DNA of 21,325 bases from an uncultured Erysipelotrichaceae bacterium (GTDB taxonomy: Bacteria; Bacillota_I; Bacilli_A; Erysipelotrichales; Erysipelotrichaceae), in NCBI GenBank assembly GCA_946621045.1, contig CAMOOA010000009.1:1-21325 (forward strand), given 5' to 3'. A program made the position numbers and the translations under genes. The notes under the pieces were generated by a model that did no database searches, was not told where the DNA came from, and saw only the letters and a list, made by a program, of their open reading frames with translations. This document shows, piece after piece, positions 6,713-14,431 of the stretch (within the stretch, counting starts at the first letter, position 1; every line of letters starts with the position of its first letter).

Positions 6713-8941
6713 ATGCCTGTTGTATTTAATGAACAAGCTTCGACAATTACCATCAACACAGAAAACACAAGCTATCAGATGAAGATCGGTCCATGCAGTA
6801 TTCTGATGCACACCTATTACGGAGCGCGTATCGACTGCGATGCGGGTTATGCGGTGTCCTACCGGGACCGCGGCTTCTCCGTCAATCCGTATGACTCCAT
6901 TGAAAACCGGCGGGTTTCCTCGGACACGATGCCGCTGGAATACCCGTGCGAGGGAAGCGGCGATCACCGTGCCCCGGCCTTCAGCCTGCGGCGGAAAAAC
7001 GGCGCCGTCGGCTGTGATCTGCGCTATGTGAATCACAGTATTCATGCAGGAAAGTACAGTCTTCCCGGACTGCCCGCGGTATATGCGGAAGAGGAAGAGG
7101 CGGAAACGCTTCTGGTTACCCTGCAGGATCAGTCCGCGCACATCACGGTAACCCTGCAGTACGGCATTCTGCCGAAGCTGGATATTATTACCCGCGCCGC
7201 ATGTGTTGTAAATGACGGAGACGAAACGGTATTTCTCGACAATGCGGCGAGCGCAAATGTCGACATCATTGCCGGAAACTGGGAACTGATTCACTTTTAC
7301 GGAAGACATGCGGGCGAGCGCAATACCGCAAGAACGGAAATCGGCCAGCGCGAGATTGTGATCGGAAGCCGCAGAGGAATGAGCAGCCATCATGAGAACC
7401 CGTTTGTGATCCTTGCGGAGAGCGATACGACGGAACTGCACGGCCAGTGCATCGGCATGTGCTTTGTCTACAGCGGATCCTTCGCATGCAATGTATCGAA
7501 GGACGCGTTCGGAACCGTTCGCTCGGTCATGGGCATTCAGCCGGAACACTTCGATTATCCGCTGGAACCGGGTGAATCCTTCCAGGCGCCGGAAGTGATC
7601 CTTGCCTACAGCGGAAGCGGTCTTGGTCATCTGAGCCATCTGTATCACAAGGTGATTTCCGATCATATCTGCCGCGGTCCGTGGAGAAATGCGCGCCGCC
7701 CGGTTCTCATCAACAACTGGGAAGCCACCACCATGAACTTTGACGGCGATCTGATCGTTTCCATCGCAAAGAAAGCAGCTGAACTCGGTGTTGAAATGCT
7801 TGTTCTGGATGACGGATGGTTCGGCGCACGCAATACGGACATGGCAGGTCTTGGCGACTGGGTGGTCAATGAGAAGAAGCTCGGCTGCACAATGGGCGAG
7901 CTTGCGGACAAGATCCGCGCCATGGGCATGAAATTCGGTCTCTGGATCGAACCGGAAATGGTCAATGAAGACAGTGATCTGTTCCGGACGCATCCCGACT
8001 ACGCGATGCGTATTCCGGGAAAAGATCCGGCGCTTGGAAGAAACCAGCTGGTGCTGGATTTCTCAAGAGAGGAAGTCGTGGACAATATCTTCGGACAGAT
8101 TTCCAAAGTTCTCGATGAATGCAGAGCGGACTATGTGAAGATGGATATGAACCGTCCGATCGTGGATGTATATTCCGCCGTGGCGGAGTATCAGAGCCAG
8201 GGAAAGATTCTGTATAACTACATCAAAGGTGTCTACCGTTTTATGGATCTGTTGCTGGAGCGCTATCCGGATCTTCTTCTGGAAGGCTGTTCCGGAGGCG
8301 GCGGACGCTTTGACGCAGGCATGCTGTACTACTGTCCGCAGATCTGGTGCAGTGACAACACGGACGCGATTGACCGGATCCGCATTCAGTACGGCACCAG
8401 CTTCTGTTATCCGCTGAAGACGATGGGCGCGCATGTTTCTGCCGTACCCAACGGCGATACCAAGCGCTGCACGCCGATCCATACCAGAGGGGTTGTCGCA
8501 ATGGAAGGCACCTTCGGCTATGAACTGGATCTGAATCTGATCTCCGAATCCGAGATGGAAGAGGTGAAGGAACAGATCGTAACGTTCAAGAAATACTGGG
8601 ATCTTCTCCACAACGGAACGTACTACCGTCTTACCGATGTGATGAAGAACCGCTCCGAAGCCGCATGGATGATGGTTTCGGAAGATCAGAAGGAAGCGCT
8701 CGTCAATATTGTGGTGCTTGATACGACAGGCAACTGCCCGAACCGGTATATCCGGTGCGCGGGACTTGACCCGATGGCTCAGTATGAGGATGAAAAGGGA
8801 ACGGTATACTCCGGCAATGTGCTGATGACGATCGGACTTCCGATGCCTCTGAAGTATGTGCCGAATACCCAGTGGCGGGAGTCCGCACGGGAATATGACG
8901 CCTTCCAGATTCATCTTGTAAAACGGACCGTCAGCGCATAA
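6713..8941 (+). CDS. Alpha-galactosidase, glycoside hydrolase family 36
   Basis: This 742-residue enzyme is of typical length for bacterial GH36 (RafA/AgaA type). It removes terminal alpha-1,6-galactose from raffinose, stachyose, melibiose or galactomannan fragments, with retention. An N-terminal beta-sandwich (about 1-330) is followed by the TIM barrel: LDDGWFGARN (about 365-375), GLWIEPEMV, the nucleophile block VKMDMNR with Asp478, EGCSGGGGRFD, and WCSDNTDA with acid/base Asp548. As I recall, these two numbers equal those of the Geobacillus enzyme. The nucleophile block has Met where most members have Trp (KWDMNR). There is no signal peptide, so it acts in the cytoplasm on sugar imported by the ABC system upstream. 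It starts 4 nt after the membrane-protein gene and belongs to the same operon. Family assignment is firm; the exact substrate is not. Confidence 0.96.
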   Translation: MPVVFNEQASTITINTENTSYQMKIGPCSILMHTYYGARIDCDAGYAVSYRDRGFSVNPYDSIENRRVSSDTMPLEYPCEGSGDHRAPAFSLRRKNGAVGCDLRYVNHSIHAGKYSLPGLPAVYAEEEEAETLLVTLQDQSAHITVTLQYGILPKLDIITRAACVVNDGDETVFLDNAASANVDIIAGNWELIHFYGRHAGERNTARTEIGQREIVIGSRRGMSSHHENPFVILAESDTTELHGQCIGMCFVYSGSFACNVSKDAFGTVRSVMGIQPEHFDYPLEPGESFQAPEVILAYSGSGLGHLSHLYHKVISDHICRGPWRNARRPVLINNWEATTMNFDGDLIVSIAKKAAELGVEMLVLDDGWFGARNTDMAGLGDWVVNEKKLGCTMGELADKIRAMGMKFGLWIEPEMVNEDSDLFRTHPDYAMRIPGKDPALGRNQLVLDFSREEVVDNIFGQISKVLDECRADYVKMDMNRPIVDVYSAVAEYQSQGKILYNYIKGVYRFMDLLLERYPDLLLEGCSGGGGRFDAGMLYYCPQIWCSDNTDAIDRIRIQYGTSFCYPLKTMGAHVSAVPNGDTKRCTPIHTRGVVAMEGTFGYELDLNLISESEMEEVKEQIVTFKKYWDLLHNGTYYRLTDVMKNRSEAAWMMVSEDQKEALVNIVVLDTTGNCPNRYIRCAGLDPMAQYEDEKGTVYSGNVLMTIGLPMPLKYVPNTQWRESAREYDAFQIHLVKRTVSA

Positions 8942-8955
8942 CAACTGACACACAG

Positions 8956-9023
8956 CAGCGGTATCCCTTATTCTCTTCCTGTATGGAAAGAACGGGAGCC
9001 GCTGTTTCCTGCTTTCAGGAAAC
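8956..9023 (+). terminator. Two consecutive hairpins between GH36 and the next gene
   Basis: A long imperfect hairpin (6-bp base stem 8956-8961 with 8999-9004, partly paired interior) is followed by a perfect 8-bp hairpin (9004-9011 with 9016-9023, loop CTTT). They share one base, so they may be alternative structures. There is no long T-run. This could be a weak terminator, an attenuator or an mRNA 3'-end protector. Confidence 0.45.
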
Positions 9024-9049
9024 GGACACTCGCAGAAAGGGCATACGAA

Positions 9050-9736
9050 ATGGCCAGTGAATATCTGAAATGGAAATACCGGAATGAACAGCCGGAAGAA
9101 AAACACGGTGATACGGGCCGGAACTGGAAGAACTGGTTTCATTATCACAAGTGGTTTCTGCTTGCCGGGGTGATTGTCCTGGGAATGCTGGGAAGTCTTT
9201 TTTCCGCGATGTTCGGGATCGGGAAAACAAAGCCTGATCTGGAAGTGGCGGCGGCTGTATCCGTCCTGCTTTCCGATGAGGACCTGCATTCCATGGAAGA
9301 ACAGTTTGCGCATCTTGCCGGGGATTATAACCATGACGGAAAGACCGTTGTCAGAGTCCATTACTACCGGCTGAATGCGCCGGACCATACACCGGAAAAC
9401 GATGATGAGGCGCGGATCTATTATGCAAGTGAAATACAGCTTGCCGGAGATCTGGAGGAATGCGGCAGTTTTCTGTTTCTGATGGATGATCCCGACCGGT
9501 TTCAGAGGACCTTTCAGATTCTCTCCCTGCGGGACGGATCTGAACCGGAAGAATATACGGATGCGTCCGGCTGTACAGTGCACCTTTCGGAAATCGAAGG
9601 GTTTTCGGAGATTCCCGCCGCAGAGAATCTGTATCTTGCGCGCCGGCGGTTTCCGAAAACGCAGACCGTAAAACACCTGTCTGAATGCGAAACAATGTGG
9701 AAATCGGTCACGGAACATGTGCCTGCGCAAAACTGA
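9050..9736 (+). CDS. Single-pass membrane protein of unknown function (cassette A, last gene)
   Basis: I do not recognise a named family. This 228-residue protein has a charged N-terminus (EYLKWKYRNEQPEEK) and a WKNWFHYHKW aromatic/basic motif directly before one hydrophobic span (about 35-56). An acidic domain of about 170 residues follows and probably faces outward. Similar N-termini (short charged segment, NWxHYHKW, one span) seem familiar from proteins encoded with Lpl-type importers in Clostridia, but this is from memory and not a firm homology. The outer domain lacks catalytic motifs. It is separated from GH36 by 108 nt with hairpins, and GCAGAAAGGG (9032-9041) before ATG 9050 is a modest ribosome site. 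A perfect terminator follows it, so it ends the cassette. A role as partner of the six-span protein at 5929-6708 is a guess. Confidence 0.75.
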   Translation: MASEYLKWKYRNEQPEEKHGDTGRNWKNWFHYHKWFLLAGVIVLGMLGSLFSAMFGIGKTKPDLEVAAAVSVLLSDEDLHSMEEQFAHLAGDYNHDGKTVVRVHYYRLNAPDHTPENDDEARIYYASEIQLAGDLEECGSFLFLMDDPDRFQRTFQILSLRDGSEPEEYTDASGCTVHLSEIEGFSEIPAAENLYLARRRFPKTQTVKHLSECETMWKSVTEHVPAQN

Positions 9737-9748
9737 ATCCTGCATGTG

Positions 9749-9776
9749 AAAACAACAGGCCGGAACCTGTTGTTTT
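9749..9776. terminator. Strong bidirectional Rho-independent terminator
   Basis: A perfect 11-bp inverted repeat (9749-9759 with 9766-9776, 6-nt loop) has AAAA at one end and TTTT at the other. It separates the end of cassette A from the convergent AraC gene of cassette B. Confidence 0.93.
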
Positions 9777-9793
9777 AAGTTATATATACCTTA

Positions 9794-10996
9794 TTATCCT
9801 TCCGCAAATACGGGAGCGGAGCCGGAGCGGTACTGGGAGGGCGTAATGCCGTACATCCTGCGGAAACATTTCACAAAGTAGTTGGCATCGGGTATGCCGA
9901 CCTGAGAACTGATTTCGGAGATGGTGTAGTGTGTTGATCTTAACAGCCGGGAGGCAGTCTCAATGCGGATCTTCATGAGATAGGCATTGGGTGTCATTCC
10001 GGTTTCCTTTTTAAACAGTCGGATATAATAGCCGGCACTGATGCCGAGCCTGTCAGCGGTTTCTTCCACACTGATCGGATTCTGGTAATGCCGTTCGATC
10101 TCATAGATGCCGCTCATGGTGATCGTGCTGTACTGTTCGGATTTAAAGCGCCGCACGGCTTCGCACATGACGCGGATCAGCCGTTCGGTTTCCCGGGTCA
10201 TTTCCTCCCGGCTCTGACAGCGCTGGATGTTGTGGCTGCTTTCACCGGTGATCTGATCGATCAGAACAGGGGGAAGACCTGCCTTCATGACCGCAAGCCG
10301 GATCGTAGTGCGGGTGATGGAGGAGCTGACCCGGCCGCTGTCCACCGTGGAGCCGATCCGCACCATGAAGCGGACATTGTTGTGAAGATAACGGTACAGG
10401 TCAACCGCTTCCTTTGTGCGGCCCTGGGTGATCATGTCCATCATTTCAGTTTCCGCACGGTAGCGTTCATTGACCAGCGTTTCAAAGTTCTCCCGGGTAT
10501 ACTGCCATTCATTCGGCGAACTCGGAAGTTCATCCTTCAGGGAAAGCAGGGTTTTTTCCGGAGATTCCGGTTCGACATGGGATACCAGAATCCGTATGCC
10601 GTGCAGGACATTGTTTTCGACAAGCATGGGATAATGCGACCGGTACGCCCGGTATTCCTTGACCGGAAGATTTTTAATATTGTACCGGCGGACCAGCAGT
10701 TCCACGGCAGCCTCATTGAGTTCCTCCGTACAGAAGGGACCCACTGCCGCAATCATATCCGCAAGACGGACGAGAACCACATGCATGCGAAGGATATCCC
10801 GGAAGGAGATCACCGTGCGGTCACTCAGCTGGTCGAGAATCAGACGGAAGCCCTTCGGGGTGAGGGATTTCTGGGAGGAATGAAAATGGTGCGCCTTACA
10901 GAAGGCGTCAATATCCGCATCCGTTTTGAGCAGGGTGATATCGGTTTTTGTAATTTCACTGAGAAACGAACATGCCTCGGACAGGGGAAGTGCCAT
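9794..10996 (-). CDS. AraC-family transcriptional regulator with large uncharacterised sensor domain (cassette B)
   Basis: This 400-residue protein has a C-terminal AraC DNA-binding domain at about 306-395. Its two helix-turn-helix units include ADRLGISAGYYIRLFKKETG and ISSQVGIPDANYFVKCFRR. The N-terminal 300 residues are not the AraC cupin; they contain alpha-helical segments and a stretch around 210-290 that I cannot assign. Regulators with a long N-terminal part of this kind are common in gut Clostridia. ATG 10994-10996 is preceded on the minus strand by AAGGAGG, an excellent ribosome site. It is divergent from the PTS-glucuronidase operon (155 bp between starts), so it is the likely activator of that operon, perhaps responding to a glucuronide. 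No transmembrane segment is evident. Confidence 0.92.
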   Translation of the reverse strand: MALPLSEACSFLSEITKTDITLLKTDADIDAFCKAHHFHSSQKSLTPKGFRLILDQLSDRTVISFRDILRMHVVLVRLADMIAAVGPFCTEELNEAAVELLVRRYNIKNLPVKEYRAYRSHYPMLVENNVLHGIRILVSHVEPESPEKTLLSLKDELPSSPNEWQYTRENFETLVNERYRAETEMMDMITQGRTKEAVDLYRYLHNNVRFMVRIGSTVDSGRVSSSITRTTIRLAVMKAGLPPVLIDQITGESSHNIQRCQSREEMTRETERLIRVMCEAVRRFKSEQYSTITMSGIYEIERHYQNPISVEETADRLGISAGYYIRLFKKETGMTPNAYLMKIRIETASRLLRSTHYTISEISSQVGIPDANYFVKCFRRMYGITPSQYRSGSAPVFAEG

Positions 10997-11151
10997 AAAA
11001 CCTCCTTAAACATCAATATAATTCTATACAGGCACATTTTATTCTATTAAATCATGCATGTCATCTGTTACTTTATCATTGCGAACAGGAAACAGAAGCG
11101 TTTCCGTACGGCGGGCCCCGTATCACGCACAACTGTCATGGAGGATAAAAT
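10997..11151. promoter_or_regulatory. Divergent control region between AraC gene and PTS-glucuronidase operon
   Basis: These 155 bases carry the ribosome sites of both divergent genes (AGGAGG on the minus strand at 11001-11006; GGAGG before ATG 11152) and an AT-rich centre (11010-11080). They also hold a spaced inverted repeat near 11088-11105. No convincing -35/-10 pair was found for either strand, consistent with activator-dependent promoters. Confidence 0.45.
11088..11105. promoter_or_regulatory. Inverted repeat, possible operator (weak cre-like)
   Basis: GGAAAC and GTTTCC are separated by AGAAGC, giving 6-bp arms 47-64 nt upstream of the PTS gene. Its right half reads as a partial cre site (about 10 of 14), much weaker than the sites of cassettes A and C. 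It could be a regulator-binding site instead. Confidence 0.35.
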
Positions 11152-12534
11152 ATGGCAAAGGATTACAACGCACTTGCAAAAAACATTATTGATAATATCG
11201 GCGGGGAAGAAAATGTAATCTCTCTCGCTCATTGTGTCACTCGTCTGCGCTTCCGTCTGAAGGACGAAGGCAAGGTAAACCAGGAAGCTCTTTCCAAGGT
11301 TCCCGGCGTTCTCAAGGTCCTGCAGGCAGGCGGCCAGTACCAGGTTGTCATCGGCCAGGATGTTACAGAGGCTTATGACGCAGTACTGAAAAACTACAAC
11401 ATCAGCGCCGGCGGCGAAGTCGATGCCGATCCGGCTGACACCAAGGCAGACGGCGGAAAGAAGAAAGTAGACATTGCGGGCGGTATTGCCGACCTCGTCT
11501 CCGGTATCTTCATGCCGTTCATGGGCGCATTCATGGGCGCCGGACTTCTCAAGGGCGTACTCGTCCTGCTTACCACATTCAGCCTGCTCGACAAGGCAAG
11601 CTCCACCTACACGATTCTCTATGCGGCCGCAGACGGCGTCTTCTACTTCCTGCCGATGTTCCTGGCATACTGTGCAGGTAAGAAATTCGGCGGCAGCCCG
11701 TTCCTGACGATGGCACTTGCGGCAGCGATGCTGTATCCGAACTTCGGCGCGCTGAGCAGCTCTGAAACACCGGTTACCTTCCTCGGCATTCCGGTGACCA
11801 TGATCACCTACTCCAGCACCGTTCTTCCGATCATCGTTGCGGCATACTTCCAGGCAAAGATCGAAAAGTTCCTCAACGGTGTTCTTCCGAAGGTTGTTCG
11901 TTCCATCTTCACACCGCTCATCATCATGGCAGTGCTCTTCCCGCTCATCGTTCTCGTTGTCGGTCCGGTCACTGACATCGTCGGTAAGTTCCTTGCGAAC
12001 ATCATCAAGTCCGCACTCGACTTCGCACCGGCAATCGGCGGCTTCGCAATGGCAGCGCTCTGGCCGATCATGATCATCTTCGGTGTTCACTGGGGAATGG
12101 TTCCCATCGTTATGAACAACCACGCAGTACTCGGTTATGACTACATTCTCCCGCTCACAGTCGGCACCAACTTCGGTATCGCCGCTGCAGTATTCGCAAT
12201 CTTCCTGAAGTCCAAGCGTGCTGAGACAAAGGAAATGGCAGGTACAGCCGCAATCTCCGCATTCGTCGGCGGTGTTACAGAACCGGCAATCTACGGTATC
12301 CTCATGAAGTGCAAGAAGGTCTTCGCGGCAGTCTGCCTTGCGAACGGTATCGGCGGCGCAATCTGCGGCATCATGCACGTAACACGTGATACCATGATTA
12401 CAGTCAACGGCCTTACCCTCCCGGCAATCGCGGCAGTGTACGGTCCGTGGGGAATCGTTGCGATCGTAATCTCGATGATCGCAGGCTTCGCGGCCGGATT
12501 CCTGCTGTTCAAAGATGAAATGATGGATGCCTGA
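11152..12534 (+). CDS. PTS permease EIIBC of the glucose/beta-glucoside superfamily, lacking EIIA
   Basis: This 460-residue protein begins with an EIIB domain (about 1-85) whose phosphocysteine is Cys28 in SLAHCVTRLRF. A polar linker (about 86-108) leads to a membrane EIIC domain with about ten spans and the conserved GGVTEPAIYG (373-382). It corresponds to the beta-glucoside/trehalose/sucrose branch (full BCA proteins about 620 residues) minus the C-terminal EIIA, so EIIA must be supplied in trans. GGAGG stands just before ATG 11152. All of the roughly 28 phenylalanine codons I read are TTC, a sign of selection for high expression. The only downstream enzyme is a beta-glucuronidase and no phospho-glycosidase is nearby, which makes the substrate puzzling. 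Family is firm; substrate unknown. Confidence 0.93.
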   Translation: MAKDYNALAKNIIDNIGGEENVISLAHCVTRLRFRLKDEGKVNQEALSKVPGVLKVLQAGGQYQVVIGQDVTEAYDAVLKNYNISAGGEVDADPADTKADGGKKKVDIAGGIADLVSGIFMPFMGAFMGAGLLKGVLVLLTTFSLLDKASSTYTILYAAADGVFYFLPMFLAYCAGKKFGGSPFLTMALAAAMLYPNFGALSSSETPVTFLGIPVTMITYSSTVLPIIVAAYFQAKIEKFLNGVLPKVVRSIFTPLIIMAVLFPLIVLVVGPVTDIVGKFLANIIKSALDFAPAIGGFAMAALWPIMIIFGVHWGMVPIVMNNHAVLGYDYILPLTVGTNFGIAAAVFAIFLKSKRAETKEMAGTAAISAFVGGVTEPAIYGILMKCKKVFAAVCLANGIGGAICGIMHVTRDTMITVNGLTLPAIAAVYGPWGIVAIVISMIAGFAAGFLLFKDEMMDA

Positions 12535-12545
12535 GCATCCAACCC

Positions 12546-12550
12546 GGAGG
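12546..12550 (+). promoter_or_regulatory. Ribosome binding site (GGAGG) deciding the glucuronidase start
   Basis: GGAGG stands 9 nt before ATG 12560. An in-frame ATG at 12527 overlaps the PTS gene and would add eleven residues with no family counterpart. Confidence 0.75.
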
Positions 12551-12559
12551 TGCACAACC

Positions 12560-14368
12560 ATGCTTGAAACAACGATGATTTATCCCGCCACAAATGAAAC
12601 ACGGCTCGCGCTGAAACTGGATGATATGTGGCACTTCCGTTTTGATCCGAAATCGGAAGGAGAAGCACAGGGCTGGAAGGACGGCATTCACAGTGATGTC
12701 ACGGTTCCGGTGCCGGGAAGCTTTCAGGAAAGCTTTACCGACAGCGCATCCCGCACCTACTGCGGCGACTTCTGGTATGAATATGACTTCTTCGTTCCTT
12801 CCTTCCGGAAGGATCAGGCAGTCCAGCTGCGCTTCGGCAGTATTGCCCATCGCTCTGTGGTTTATCTCAACGGCACAAAGATCGGGGAACAGGAAGGCGG
12901 TTACCTTCCTGTCCTCCTCGATATCACCGATGCGGTAAAACCCAATGCGGTGAACAAAGTTGTCGTAAAGGCAAACAACGAACTGAACGAAACGTCCATC
13001 CCGTGCGGTGCCGTAAAGACACTGGCGGATGGACGGAAAATCGCCAAGCCGTACTTTGACTTCTTCAACTACGCCGGCATTCAGCGCAGCGTGTGGCTGC
13101 ACATCGTGCCGAAGGAAGCAATCCTCGACTACGATACGGACTACTGCATCGACGGAGAGAATGCATGCGTGAAGTATTCCGTAACGCACAACTCGAACCA
13201 TGCAGTGCATGTGGTTCTGAAGGATGCGGAAGGAAATACCGTTGCGGAAGGAACCGGCGCAGAAGGTGAGCTTACGGTCAGGAATGCGCACCTCTGGGAT
13301 GTCCGGGCGCCGTATCTCTATACGACTGAGATCTTCCTCTGCGAAGGAGAAACCGTATGCGATGTCATCCGCGAAAAGATCGGCATCCGCACGGTACGGA
13401 TCGAAGGAACTTCCATTCTTCTGAATGACAAGCCGGTCTATCTGAAGGGCTTCGGCAAGCATGAAGACTTCCCGGTTTACGGAAAGGGCTTCAGCTGGCC
13501 GGTCGTGAAGTATGACTTTGAATGCATGAAGTGGATCCATGCCAACTGTTTCCGCACCAGCCATTATCCGTATGCGGAGGAATGGTACCGGTATGCGGAT
13601 GAGCAGGGCTTCCTCATCATCGATGAGGTGCCTGCCGTCGGCATGATGCGCTCCACCCACAACTTCGTGGATGCGGGTACCGGAAAGTATACATACTTCT
13701 TTGAAATTCCGACCGTCGGACTGCTGAAGGAGCATCACATTTCCCAGGTGCGTCAGATGATCACAAGAGACAAGAACCACCCGTCGGTCATTGCCTTCAG
13801 TCTCTTCAATGAGCCGGAGACCACAAGTGAATATGCGGAACAGTATTTCCGCGATGTGTTTGAGGCAGCGCGGAAGATGGATCCGCAGAAGCGTCCGCTG
13901 ACCGGCGCGTTTGAGAAGAACAGTTCGCCGGAAAAAGACCGCTGTGTGCAGTTCTGCGACTTTGTCTGCCTGAACCGCTACTACGGATGGTATATCTCGG
14001 GCGGCGAGGACTTCCCGGAAGCGGAGATGAAATTCCGCGATGAGATGGACCGCTGGAAGGCAAAGAATCTGAACAAGCCGTTTGTCTTCACCGAGTTCGG
14101 ATGCGATACGCTGGAATCACTGCACAGCCTCTCGGCAGAGCAGTGGTCGCAGGAATACCAGCAGAAATACATGGAAATGAATTTCCGGGTATTCGATGAC
14201 TATGACTTCGTGCAGGGAGAGCTTGCATGGGCATTCGCCGACTTCCAGACATCGGAAGGCATCTTCCGTGTCGGCGGCAATAAAAAAGGCGTCTTCACCA
14301 GAGACCGCAAACCCAAACAGGTTGCGCAGGACTTCCGCAGACGCTGGGAAACAAAGAACGGAAAGTAA
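12560..14368 (+). CDS. uidA: Beta-glucuronidase, glycoside hydrolase family 2
   Basis: This 602-residue protein has the length and layout of E. coli UidA: sugar-binding jelly roll (about 25-185), immunoglobulin-like domain (to about 285), then the TIM barrel. It has the acid/base Glu418 in NEPET and the nucleophile Glu512 in TEFGCDTL. The NxK motif in GGNKKG (Asn574, Lys576), which recognises the glucuronate carboxylate, is also present. Segments such as GFGKHED, NCFRTSHYPYAEEW and GIFRVGGNKKG match UidA closely. It hydrolyses beta-D-glucuronides to glucuronic acid and aglycone. Between PAVGM and KNHPSV it has an insertion of the same length as I recall for E. coli, which resembles Loop 1 enzymes. 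There is no signal peptide, so it is cytoplasmic. It begins 25 nt after the PTS permease and is cotranscribed with it. Confidence 0.96.
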   Translation: MLETTMIYPATNETRLALKLDDMWHFRFDPKSEGEAQGWKDGIHSDVTVPVPGSFQESFTDSASRTYCGDFWYEYDFFVPSFRKDQAVQLRFGSIAHRSVVYLNGTKIGEQEGGYLPVLLDITDAVKPNAVNKVVVKANNELNETSIPCGAVKTLADGRKIAKPYFDFFNYAGIQRSVWLHIVPKEAILDYDTDYCIDGENACVKYSVTHNSNHAVHVVLKDAEGNTVAEGTGAEGELTVRNAHLWDVRAPYLYTTEIFLCEGETVCDVIREKIGIRTVRIEGTSILLNDKPVYLKGFGKHEDFPVYGKGFSWPVVKYDFECMKWIHANCFRTSHYPYAEEWYRYADEQGFLIIDEVPAVGMMRSTHNFVDAGTGKYTYFFEIPTVGLLKEHHISQVRQMITRDKNHPSVIAFSLFNEPETTSEYAEQYFRDVFEAARKMDPQKRPLTGAFEKNSSPEKDRCVQFCDFVCLNRYYGWYISGGEDFPEAEMKFRDEMDRWKAKNLNKPFVFTEFGCDTLESLHSLSAEQWSQEYQQKYMEMNFRVFDDYDFVQGELAWAFADFQTSEGIFRVGGNKKGVFTRDRKPKQVAQDFRRRWETKNGK

Positions 14369-14380
14369 CAGAACCGTGAG

Positions 14381-14407
14381 GCAGTGCGCAGCCGCGCACT
14401 GCTTTTT
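14381..14407 (+). terminator. Strong Rho-independent terminator after the glucuronidase
   Basis: A perfect 9-bp GC-rich stem (14381-14389 with 14394-14402), a 4-nt loop and TTTTT. It ends the PTS-glucuronidase operon 12 nt after its last stop codon. Confidence 0.93.
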
Positions 14408-14431
14408 ACATGCGAAAAAGATAAAGCGGAA

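Noticed and set aside
8063..9745. Long minus-strand open frame (560 codons) opposite GH36 and the next gene
   Set aside because: Antisense to two supported genes; the translation is low-complexity in Arg, His and Phe and shows no domain; no ribosome site was seen.
11068..12561. Cys-, Asp- and Glu-rich minus-strand open frame (497 codons) opposite the PTS gene
   Set aside because: The odd composition is the mirror of the highly biased PTS codons; no family features or promoter support it.
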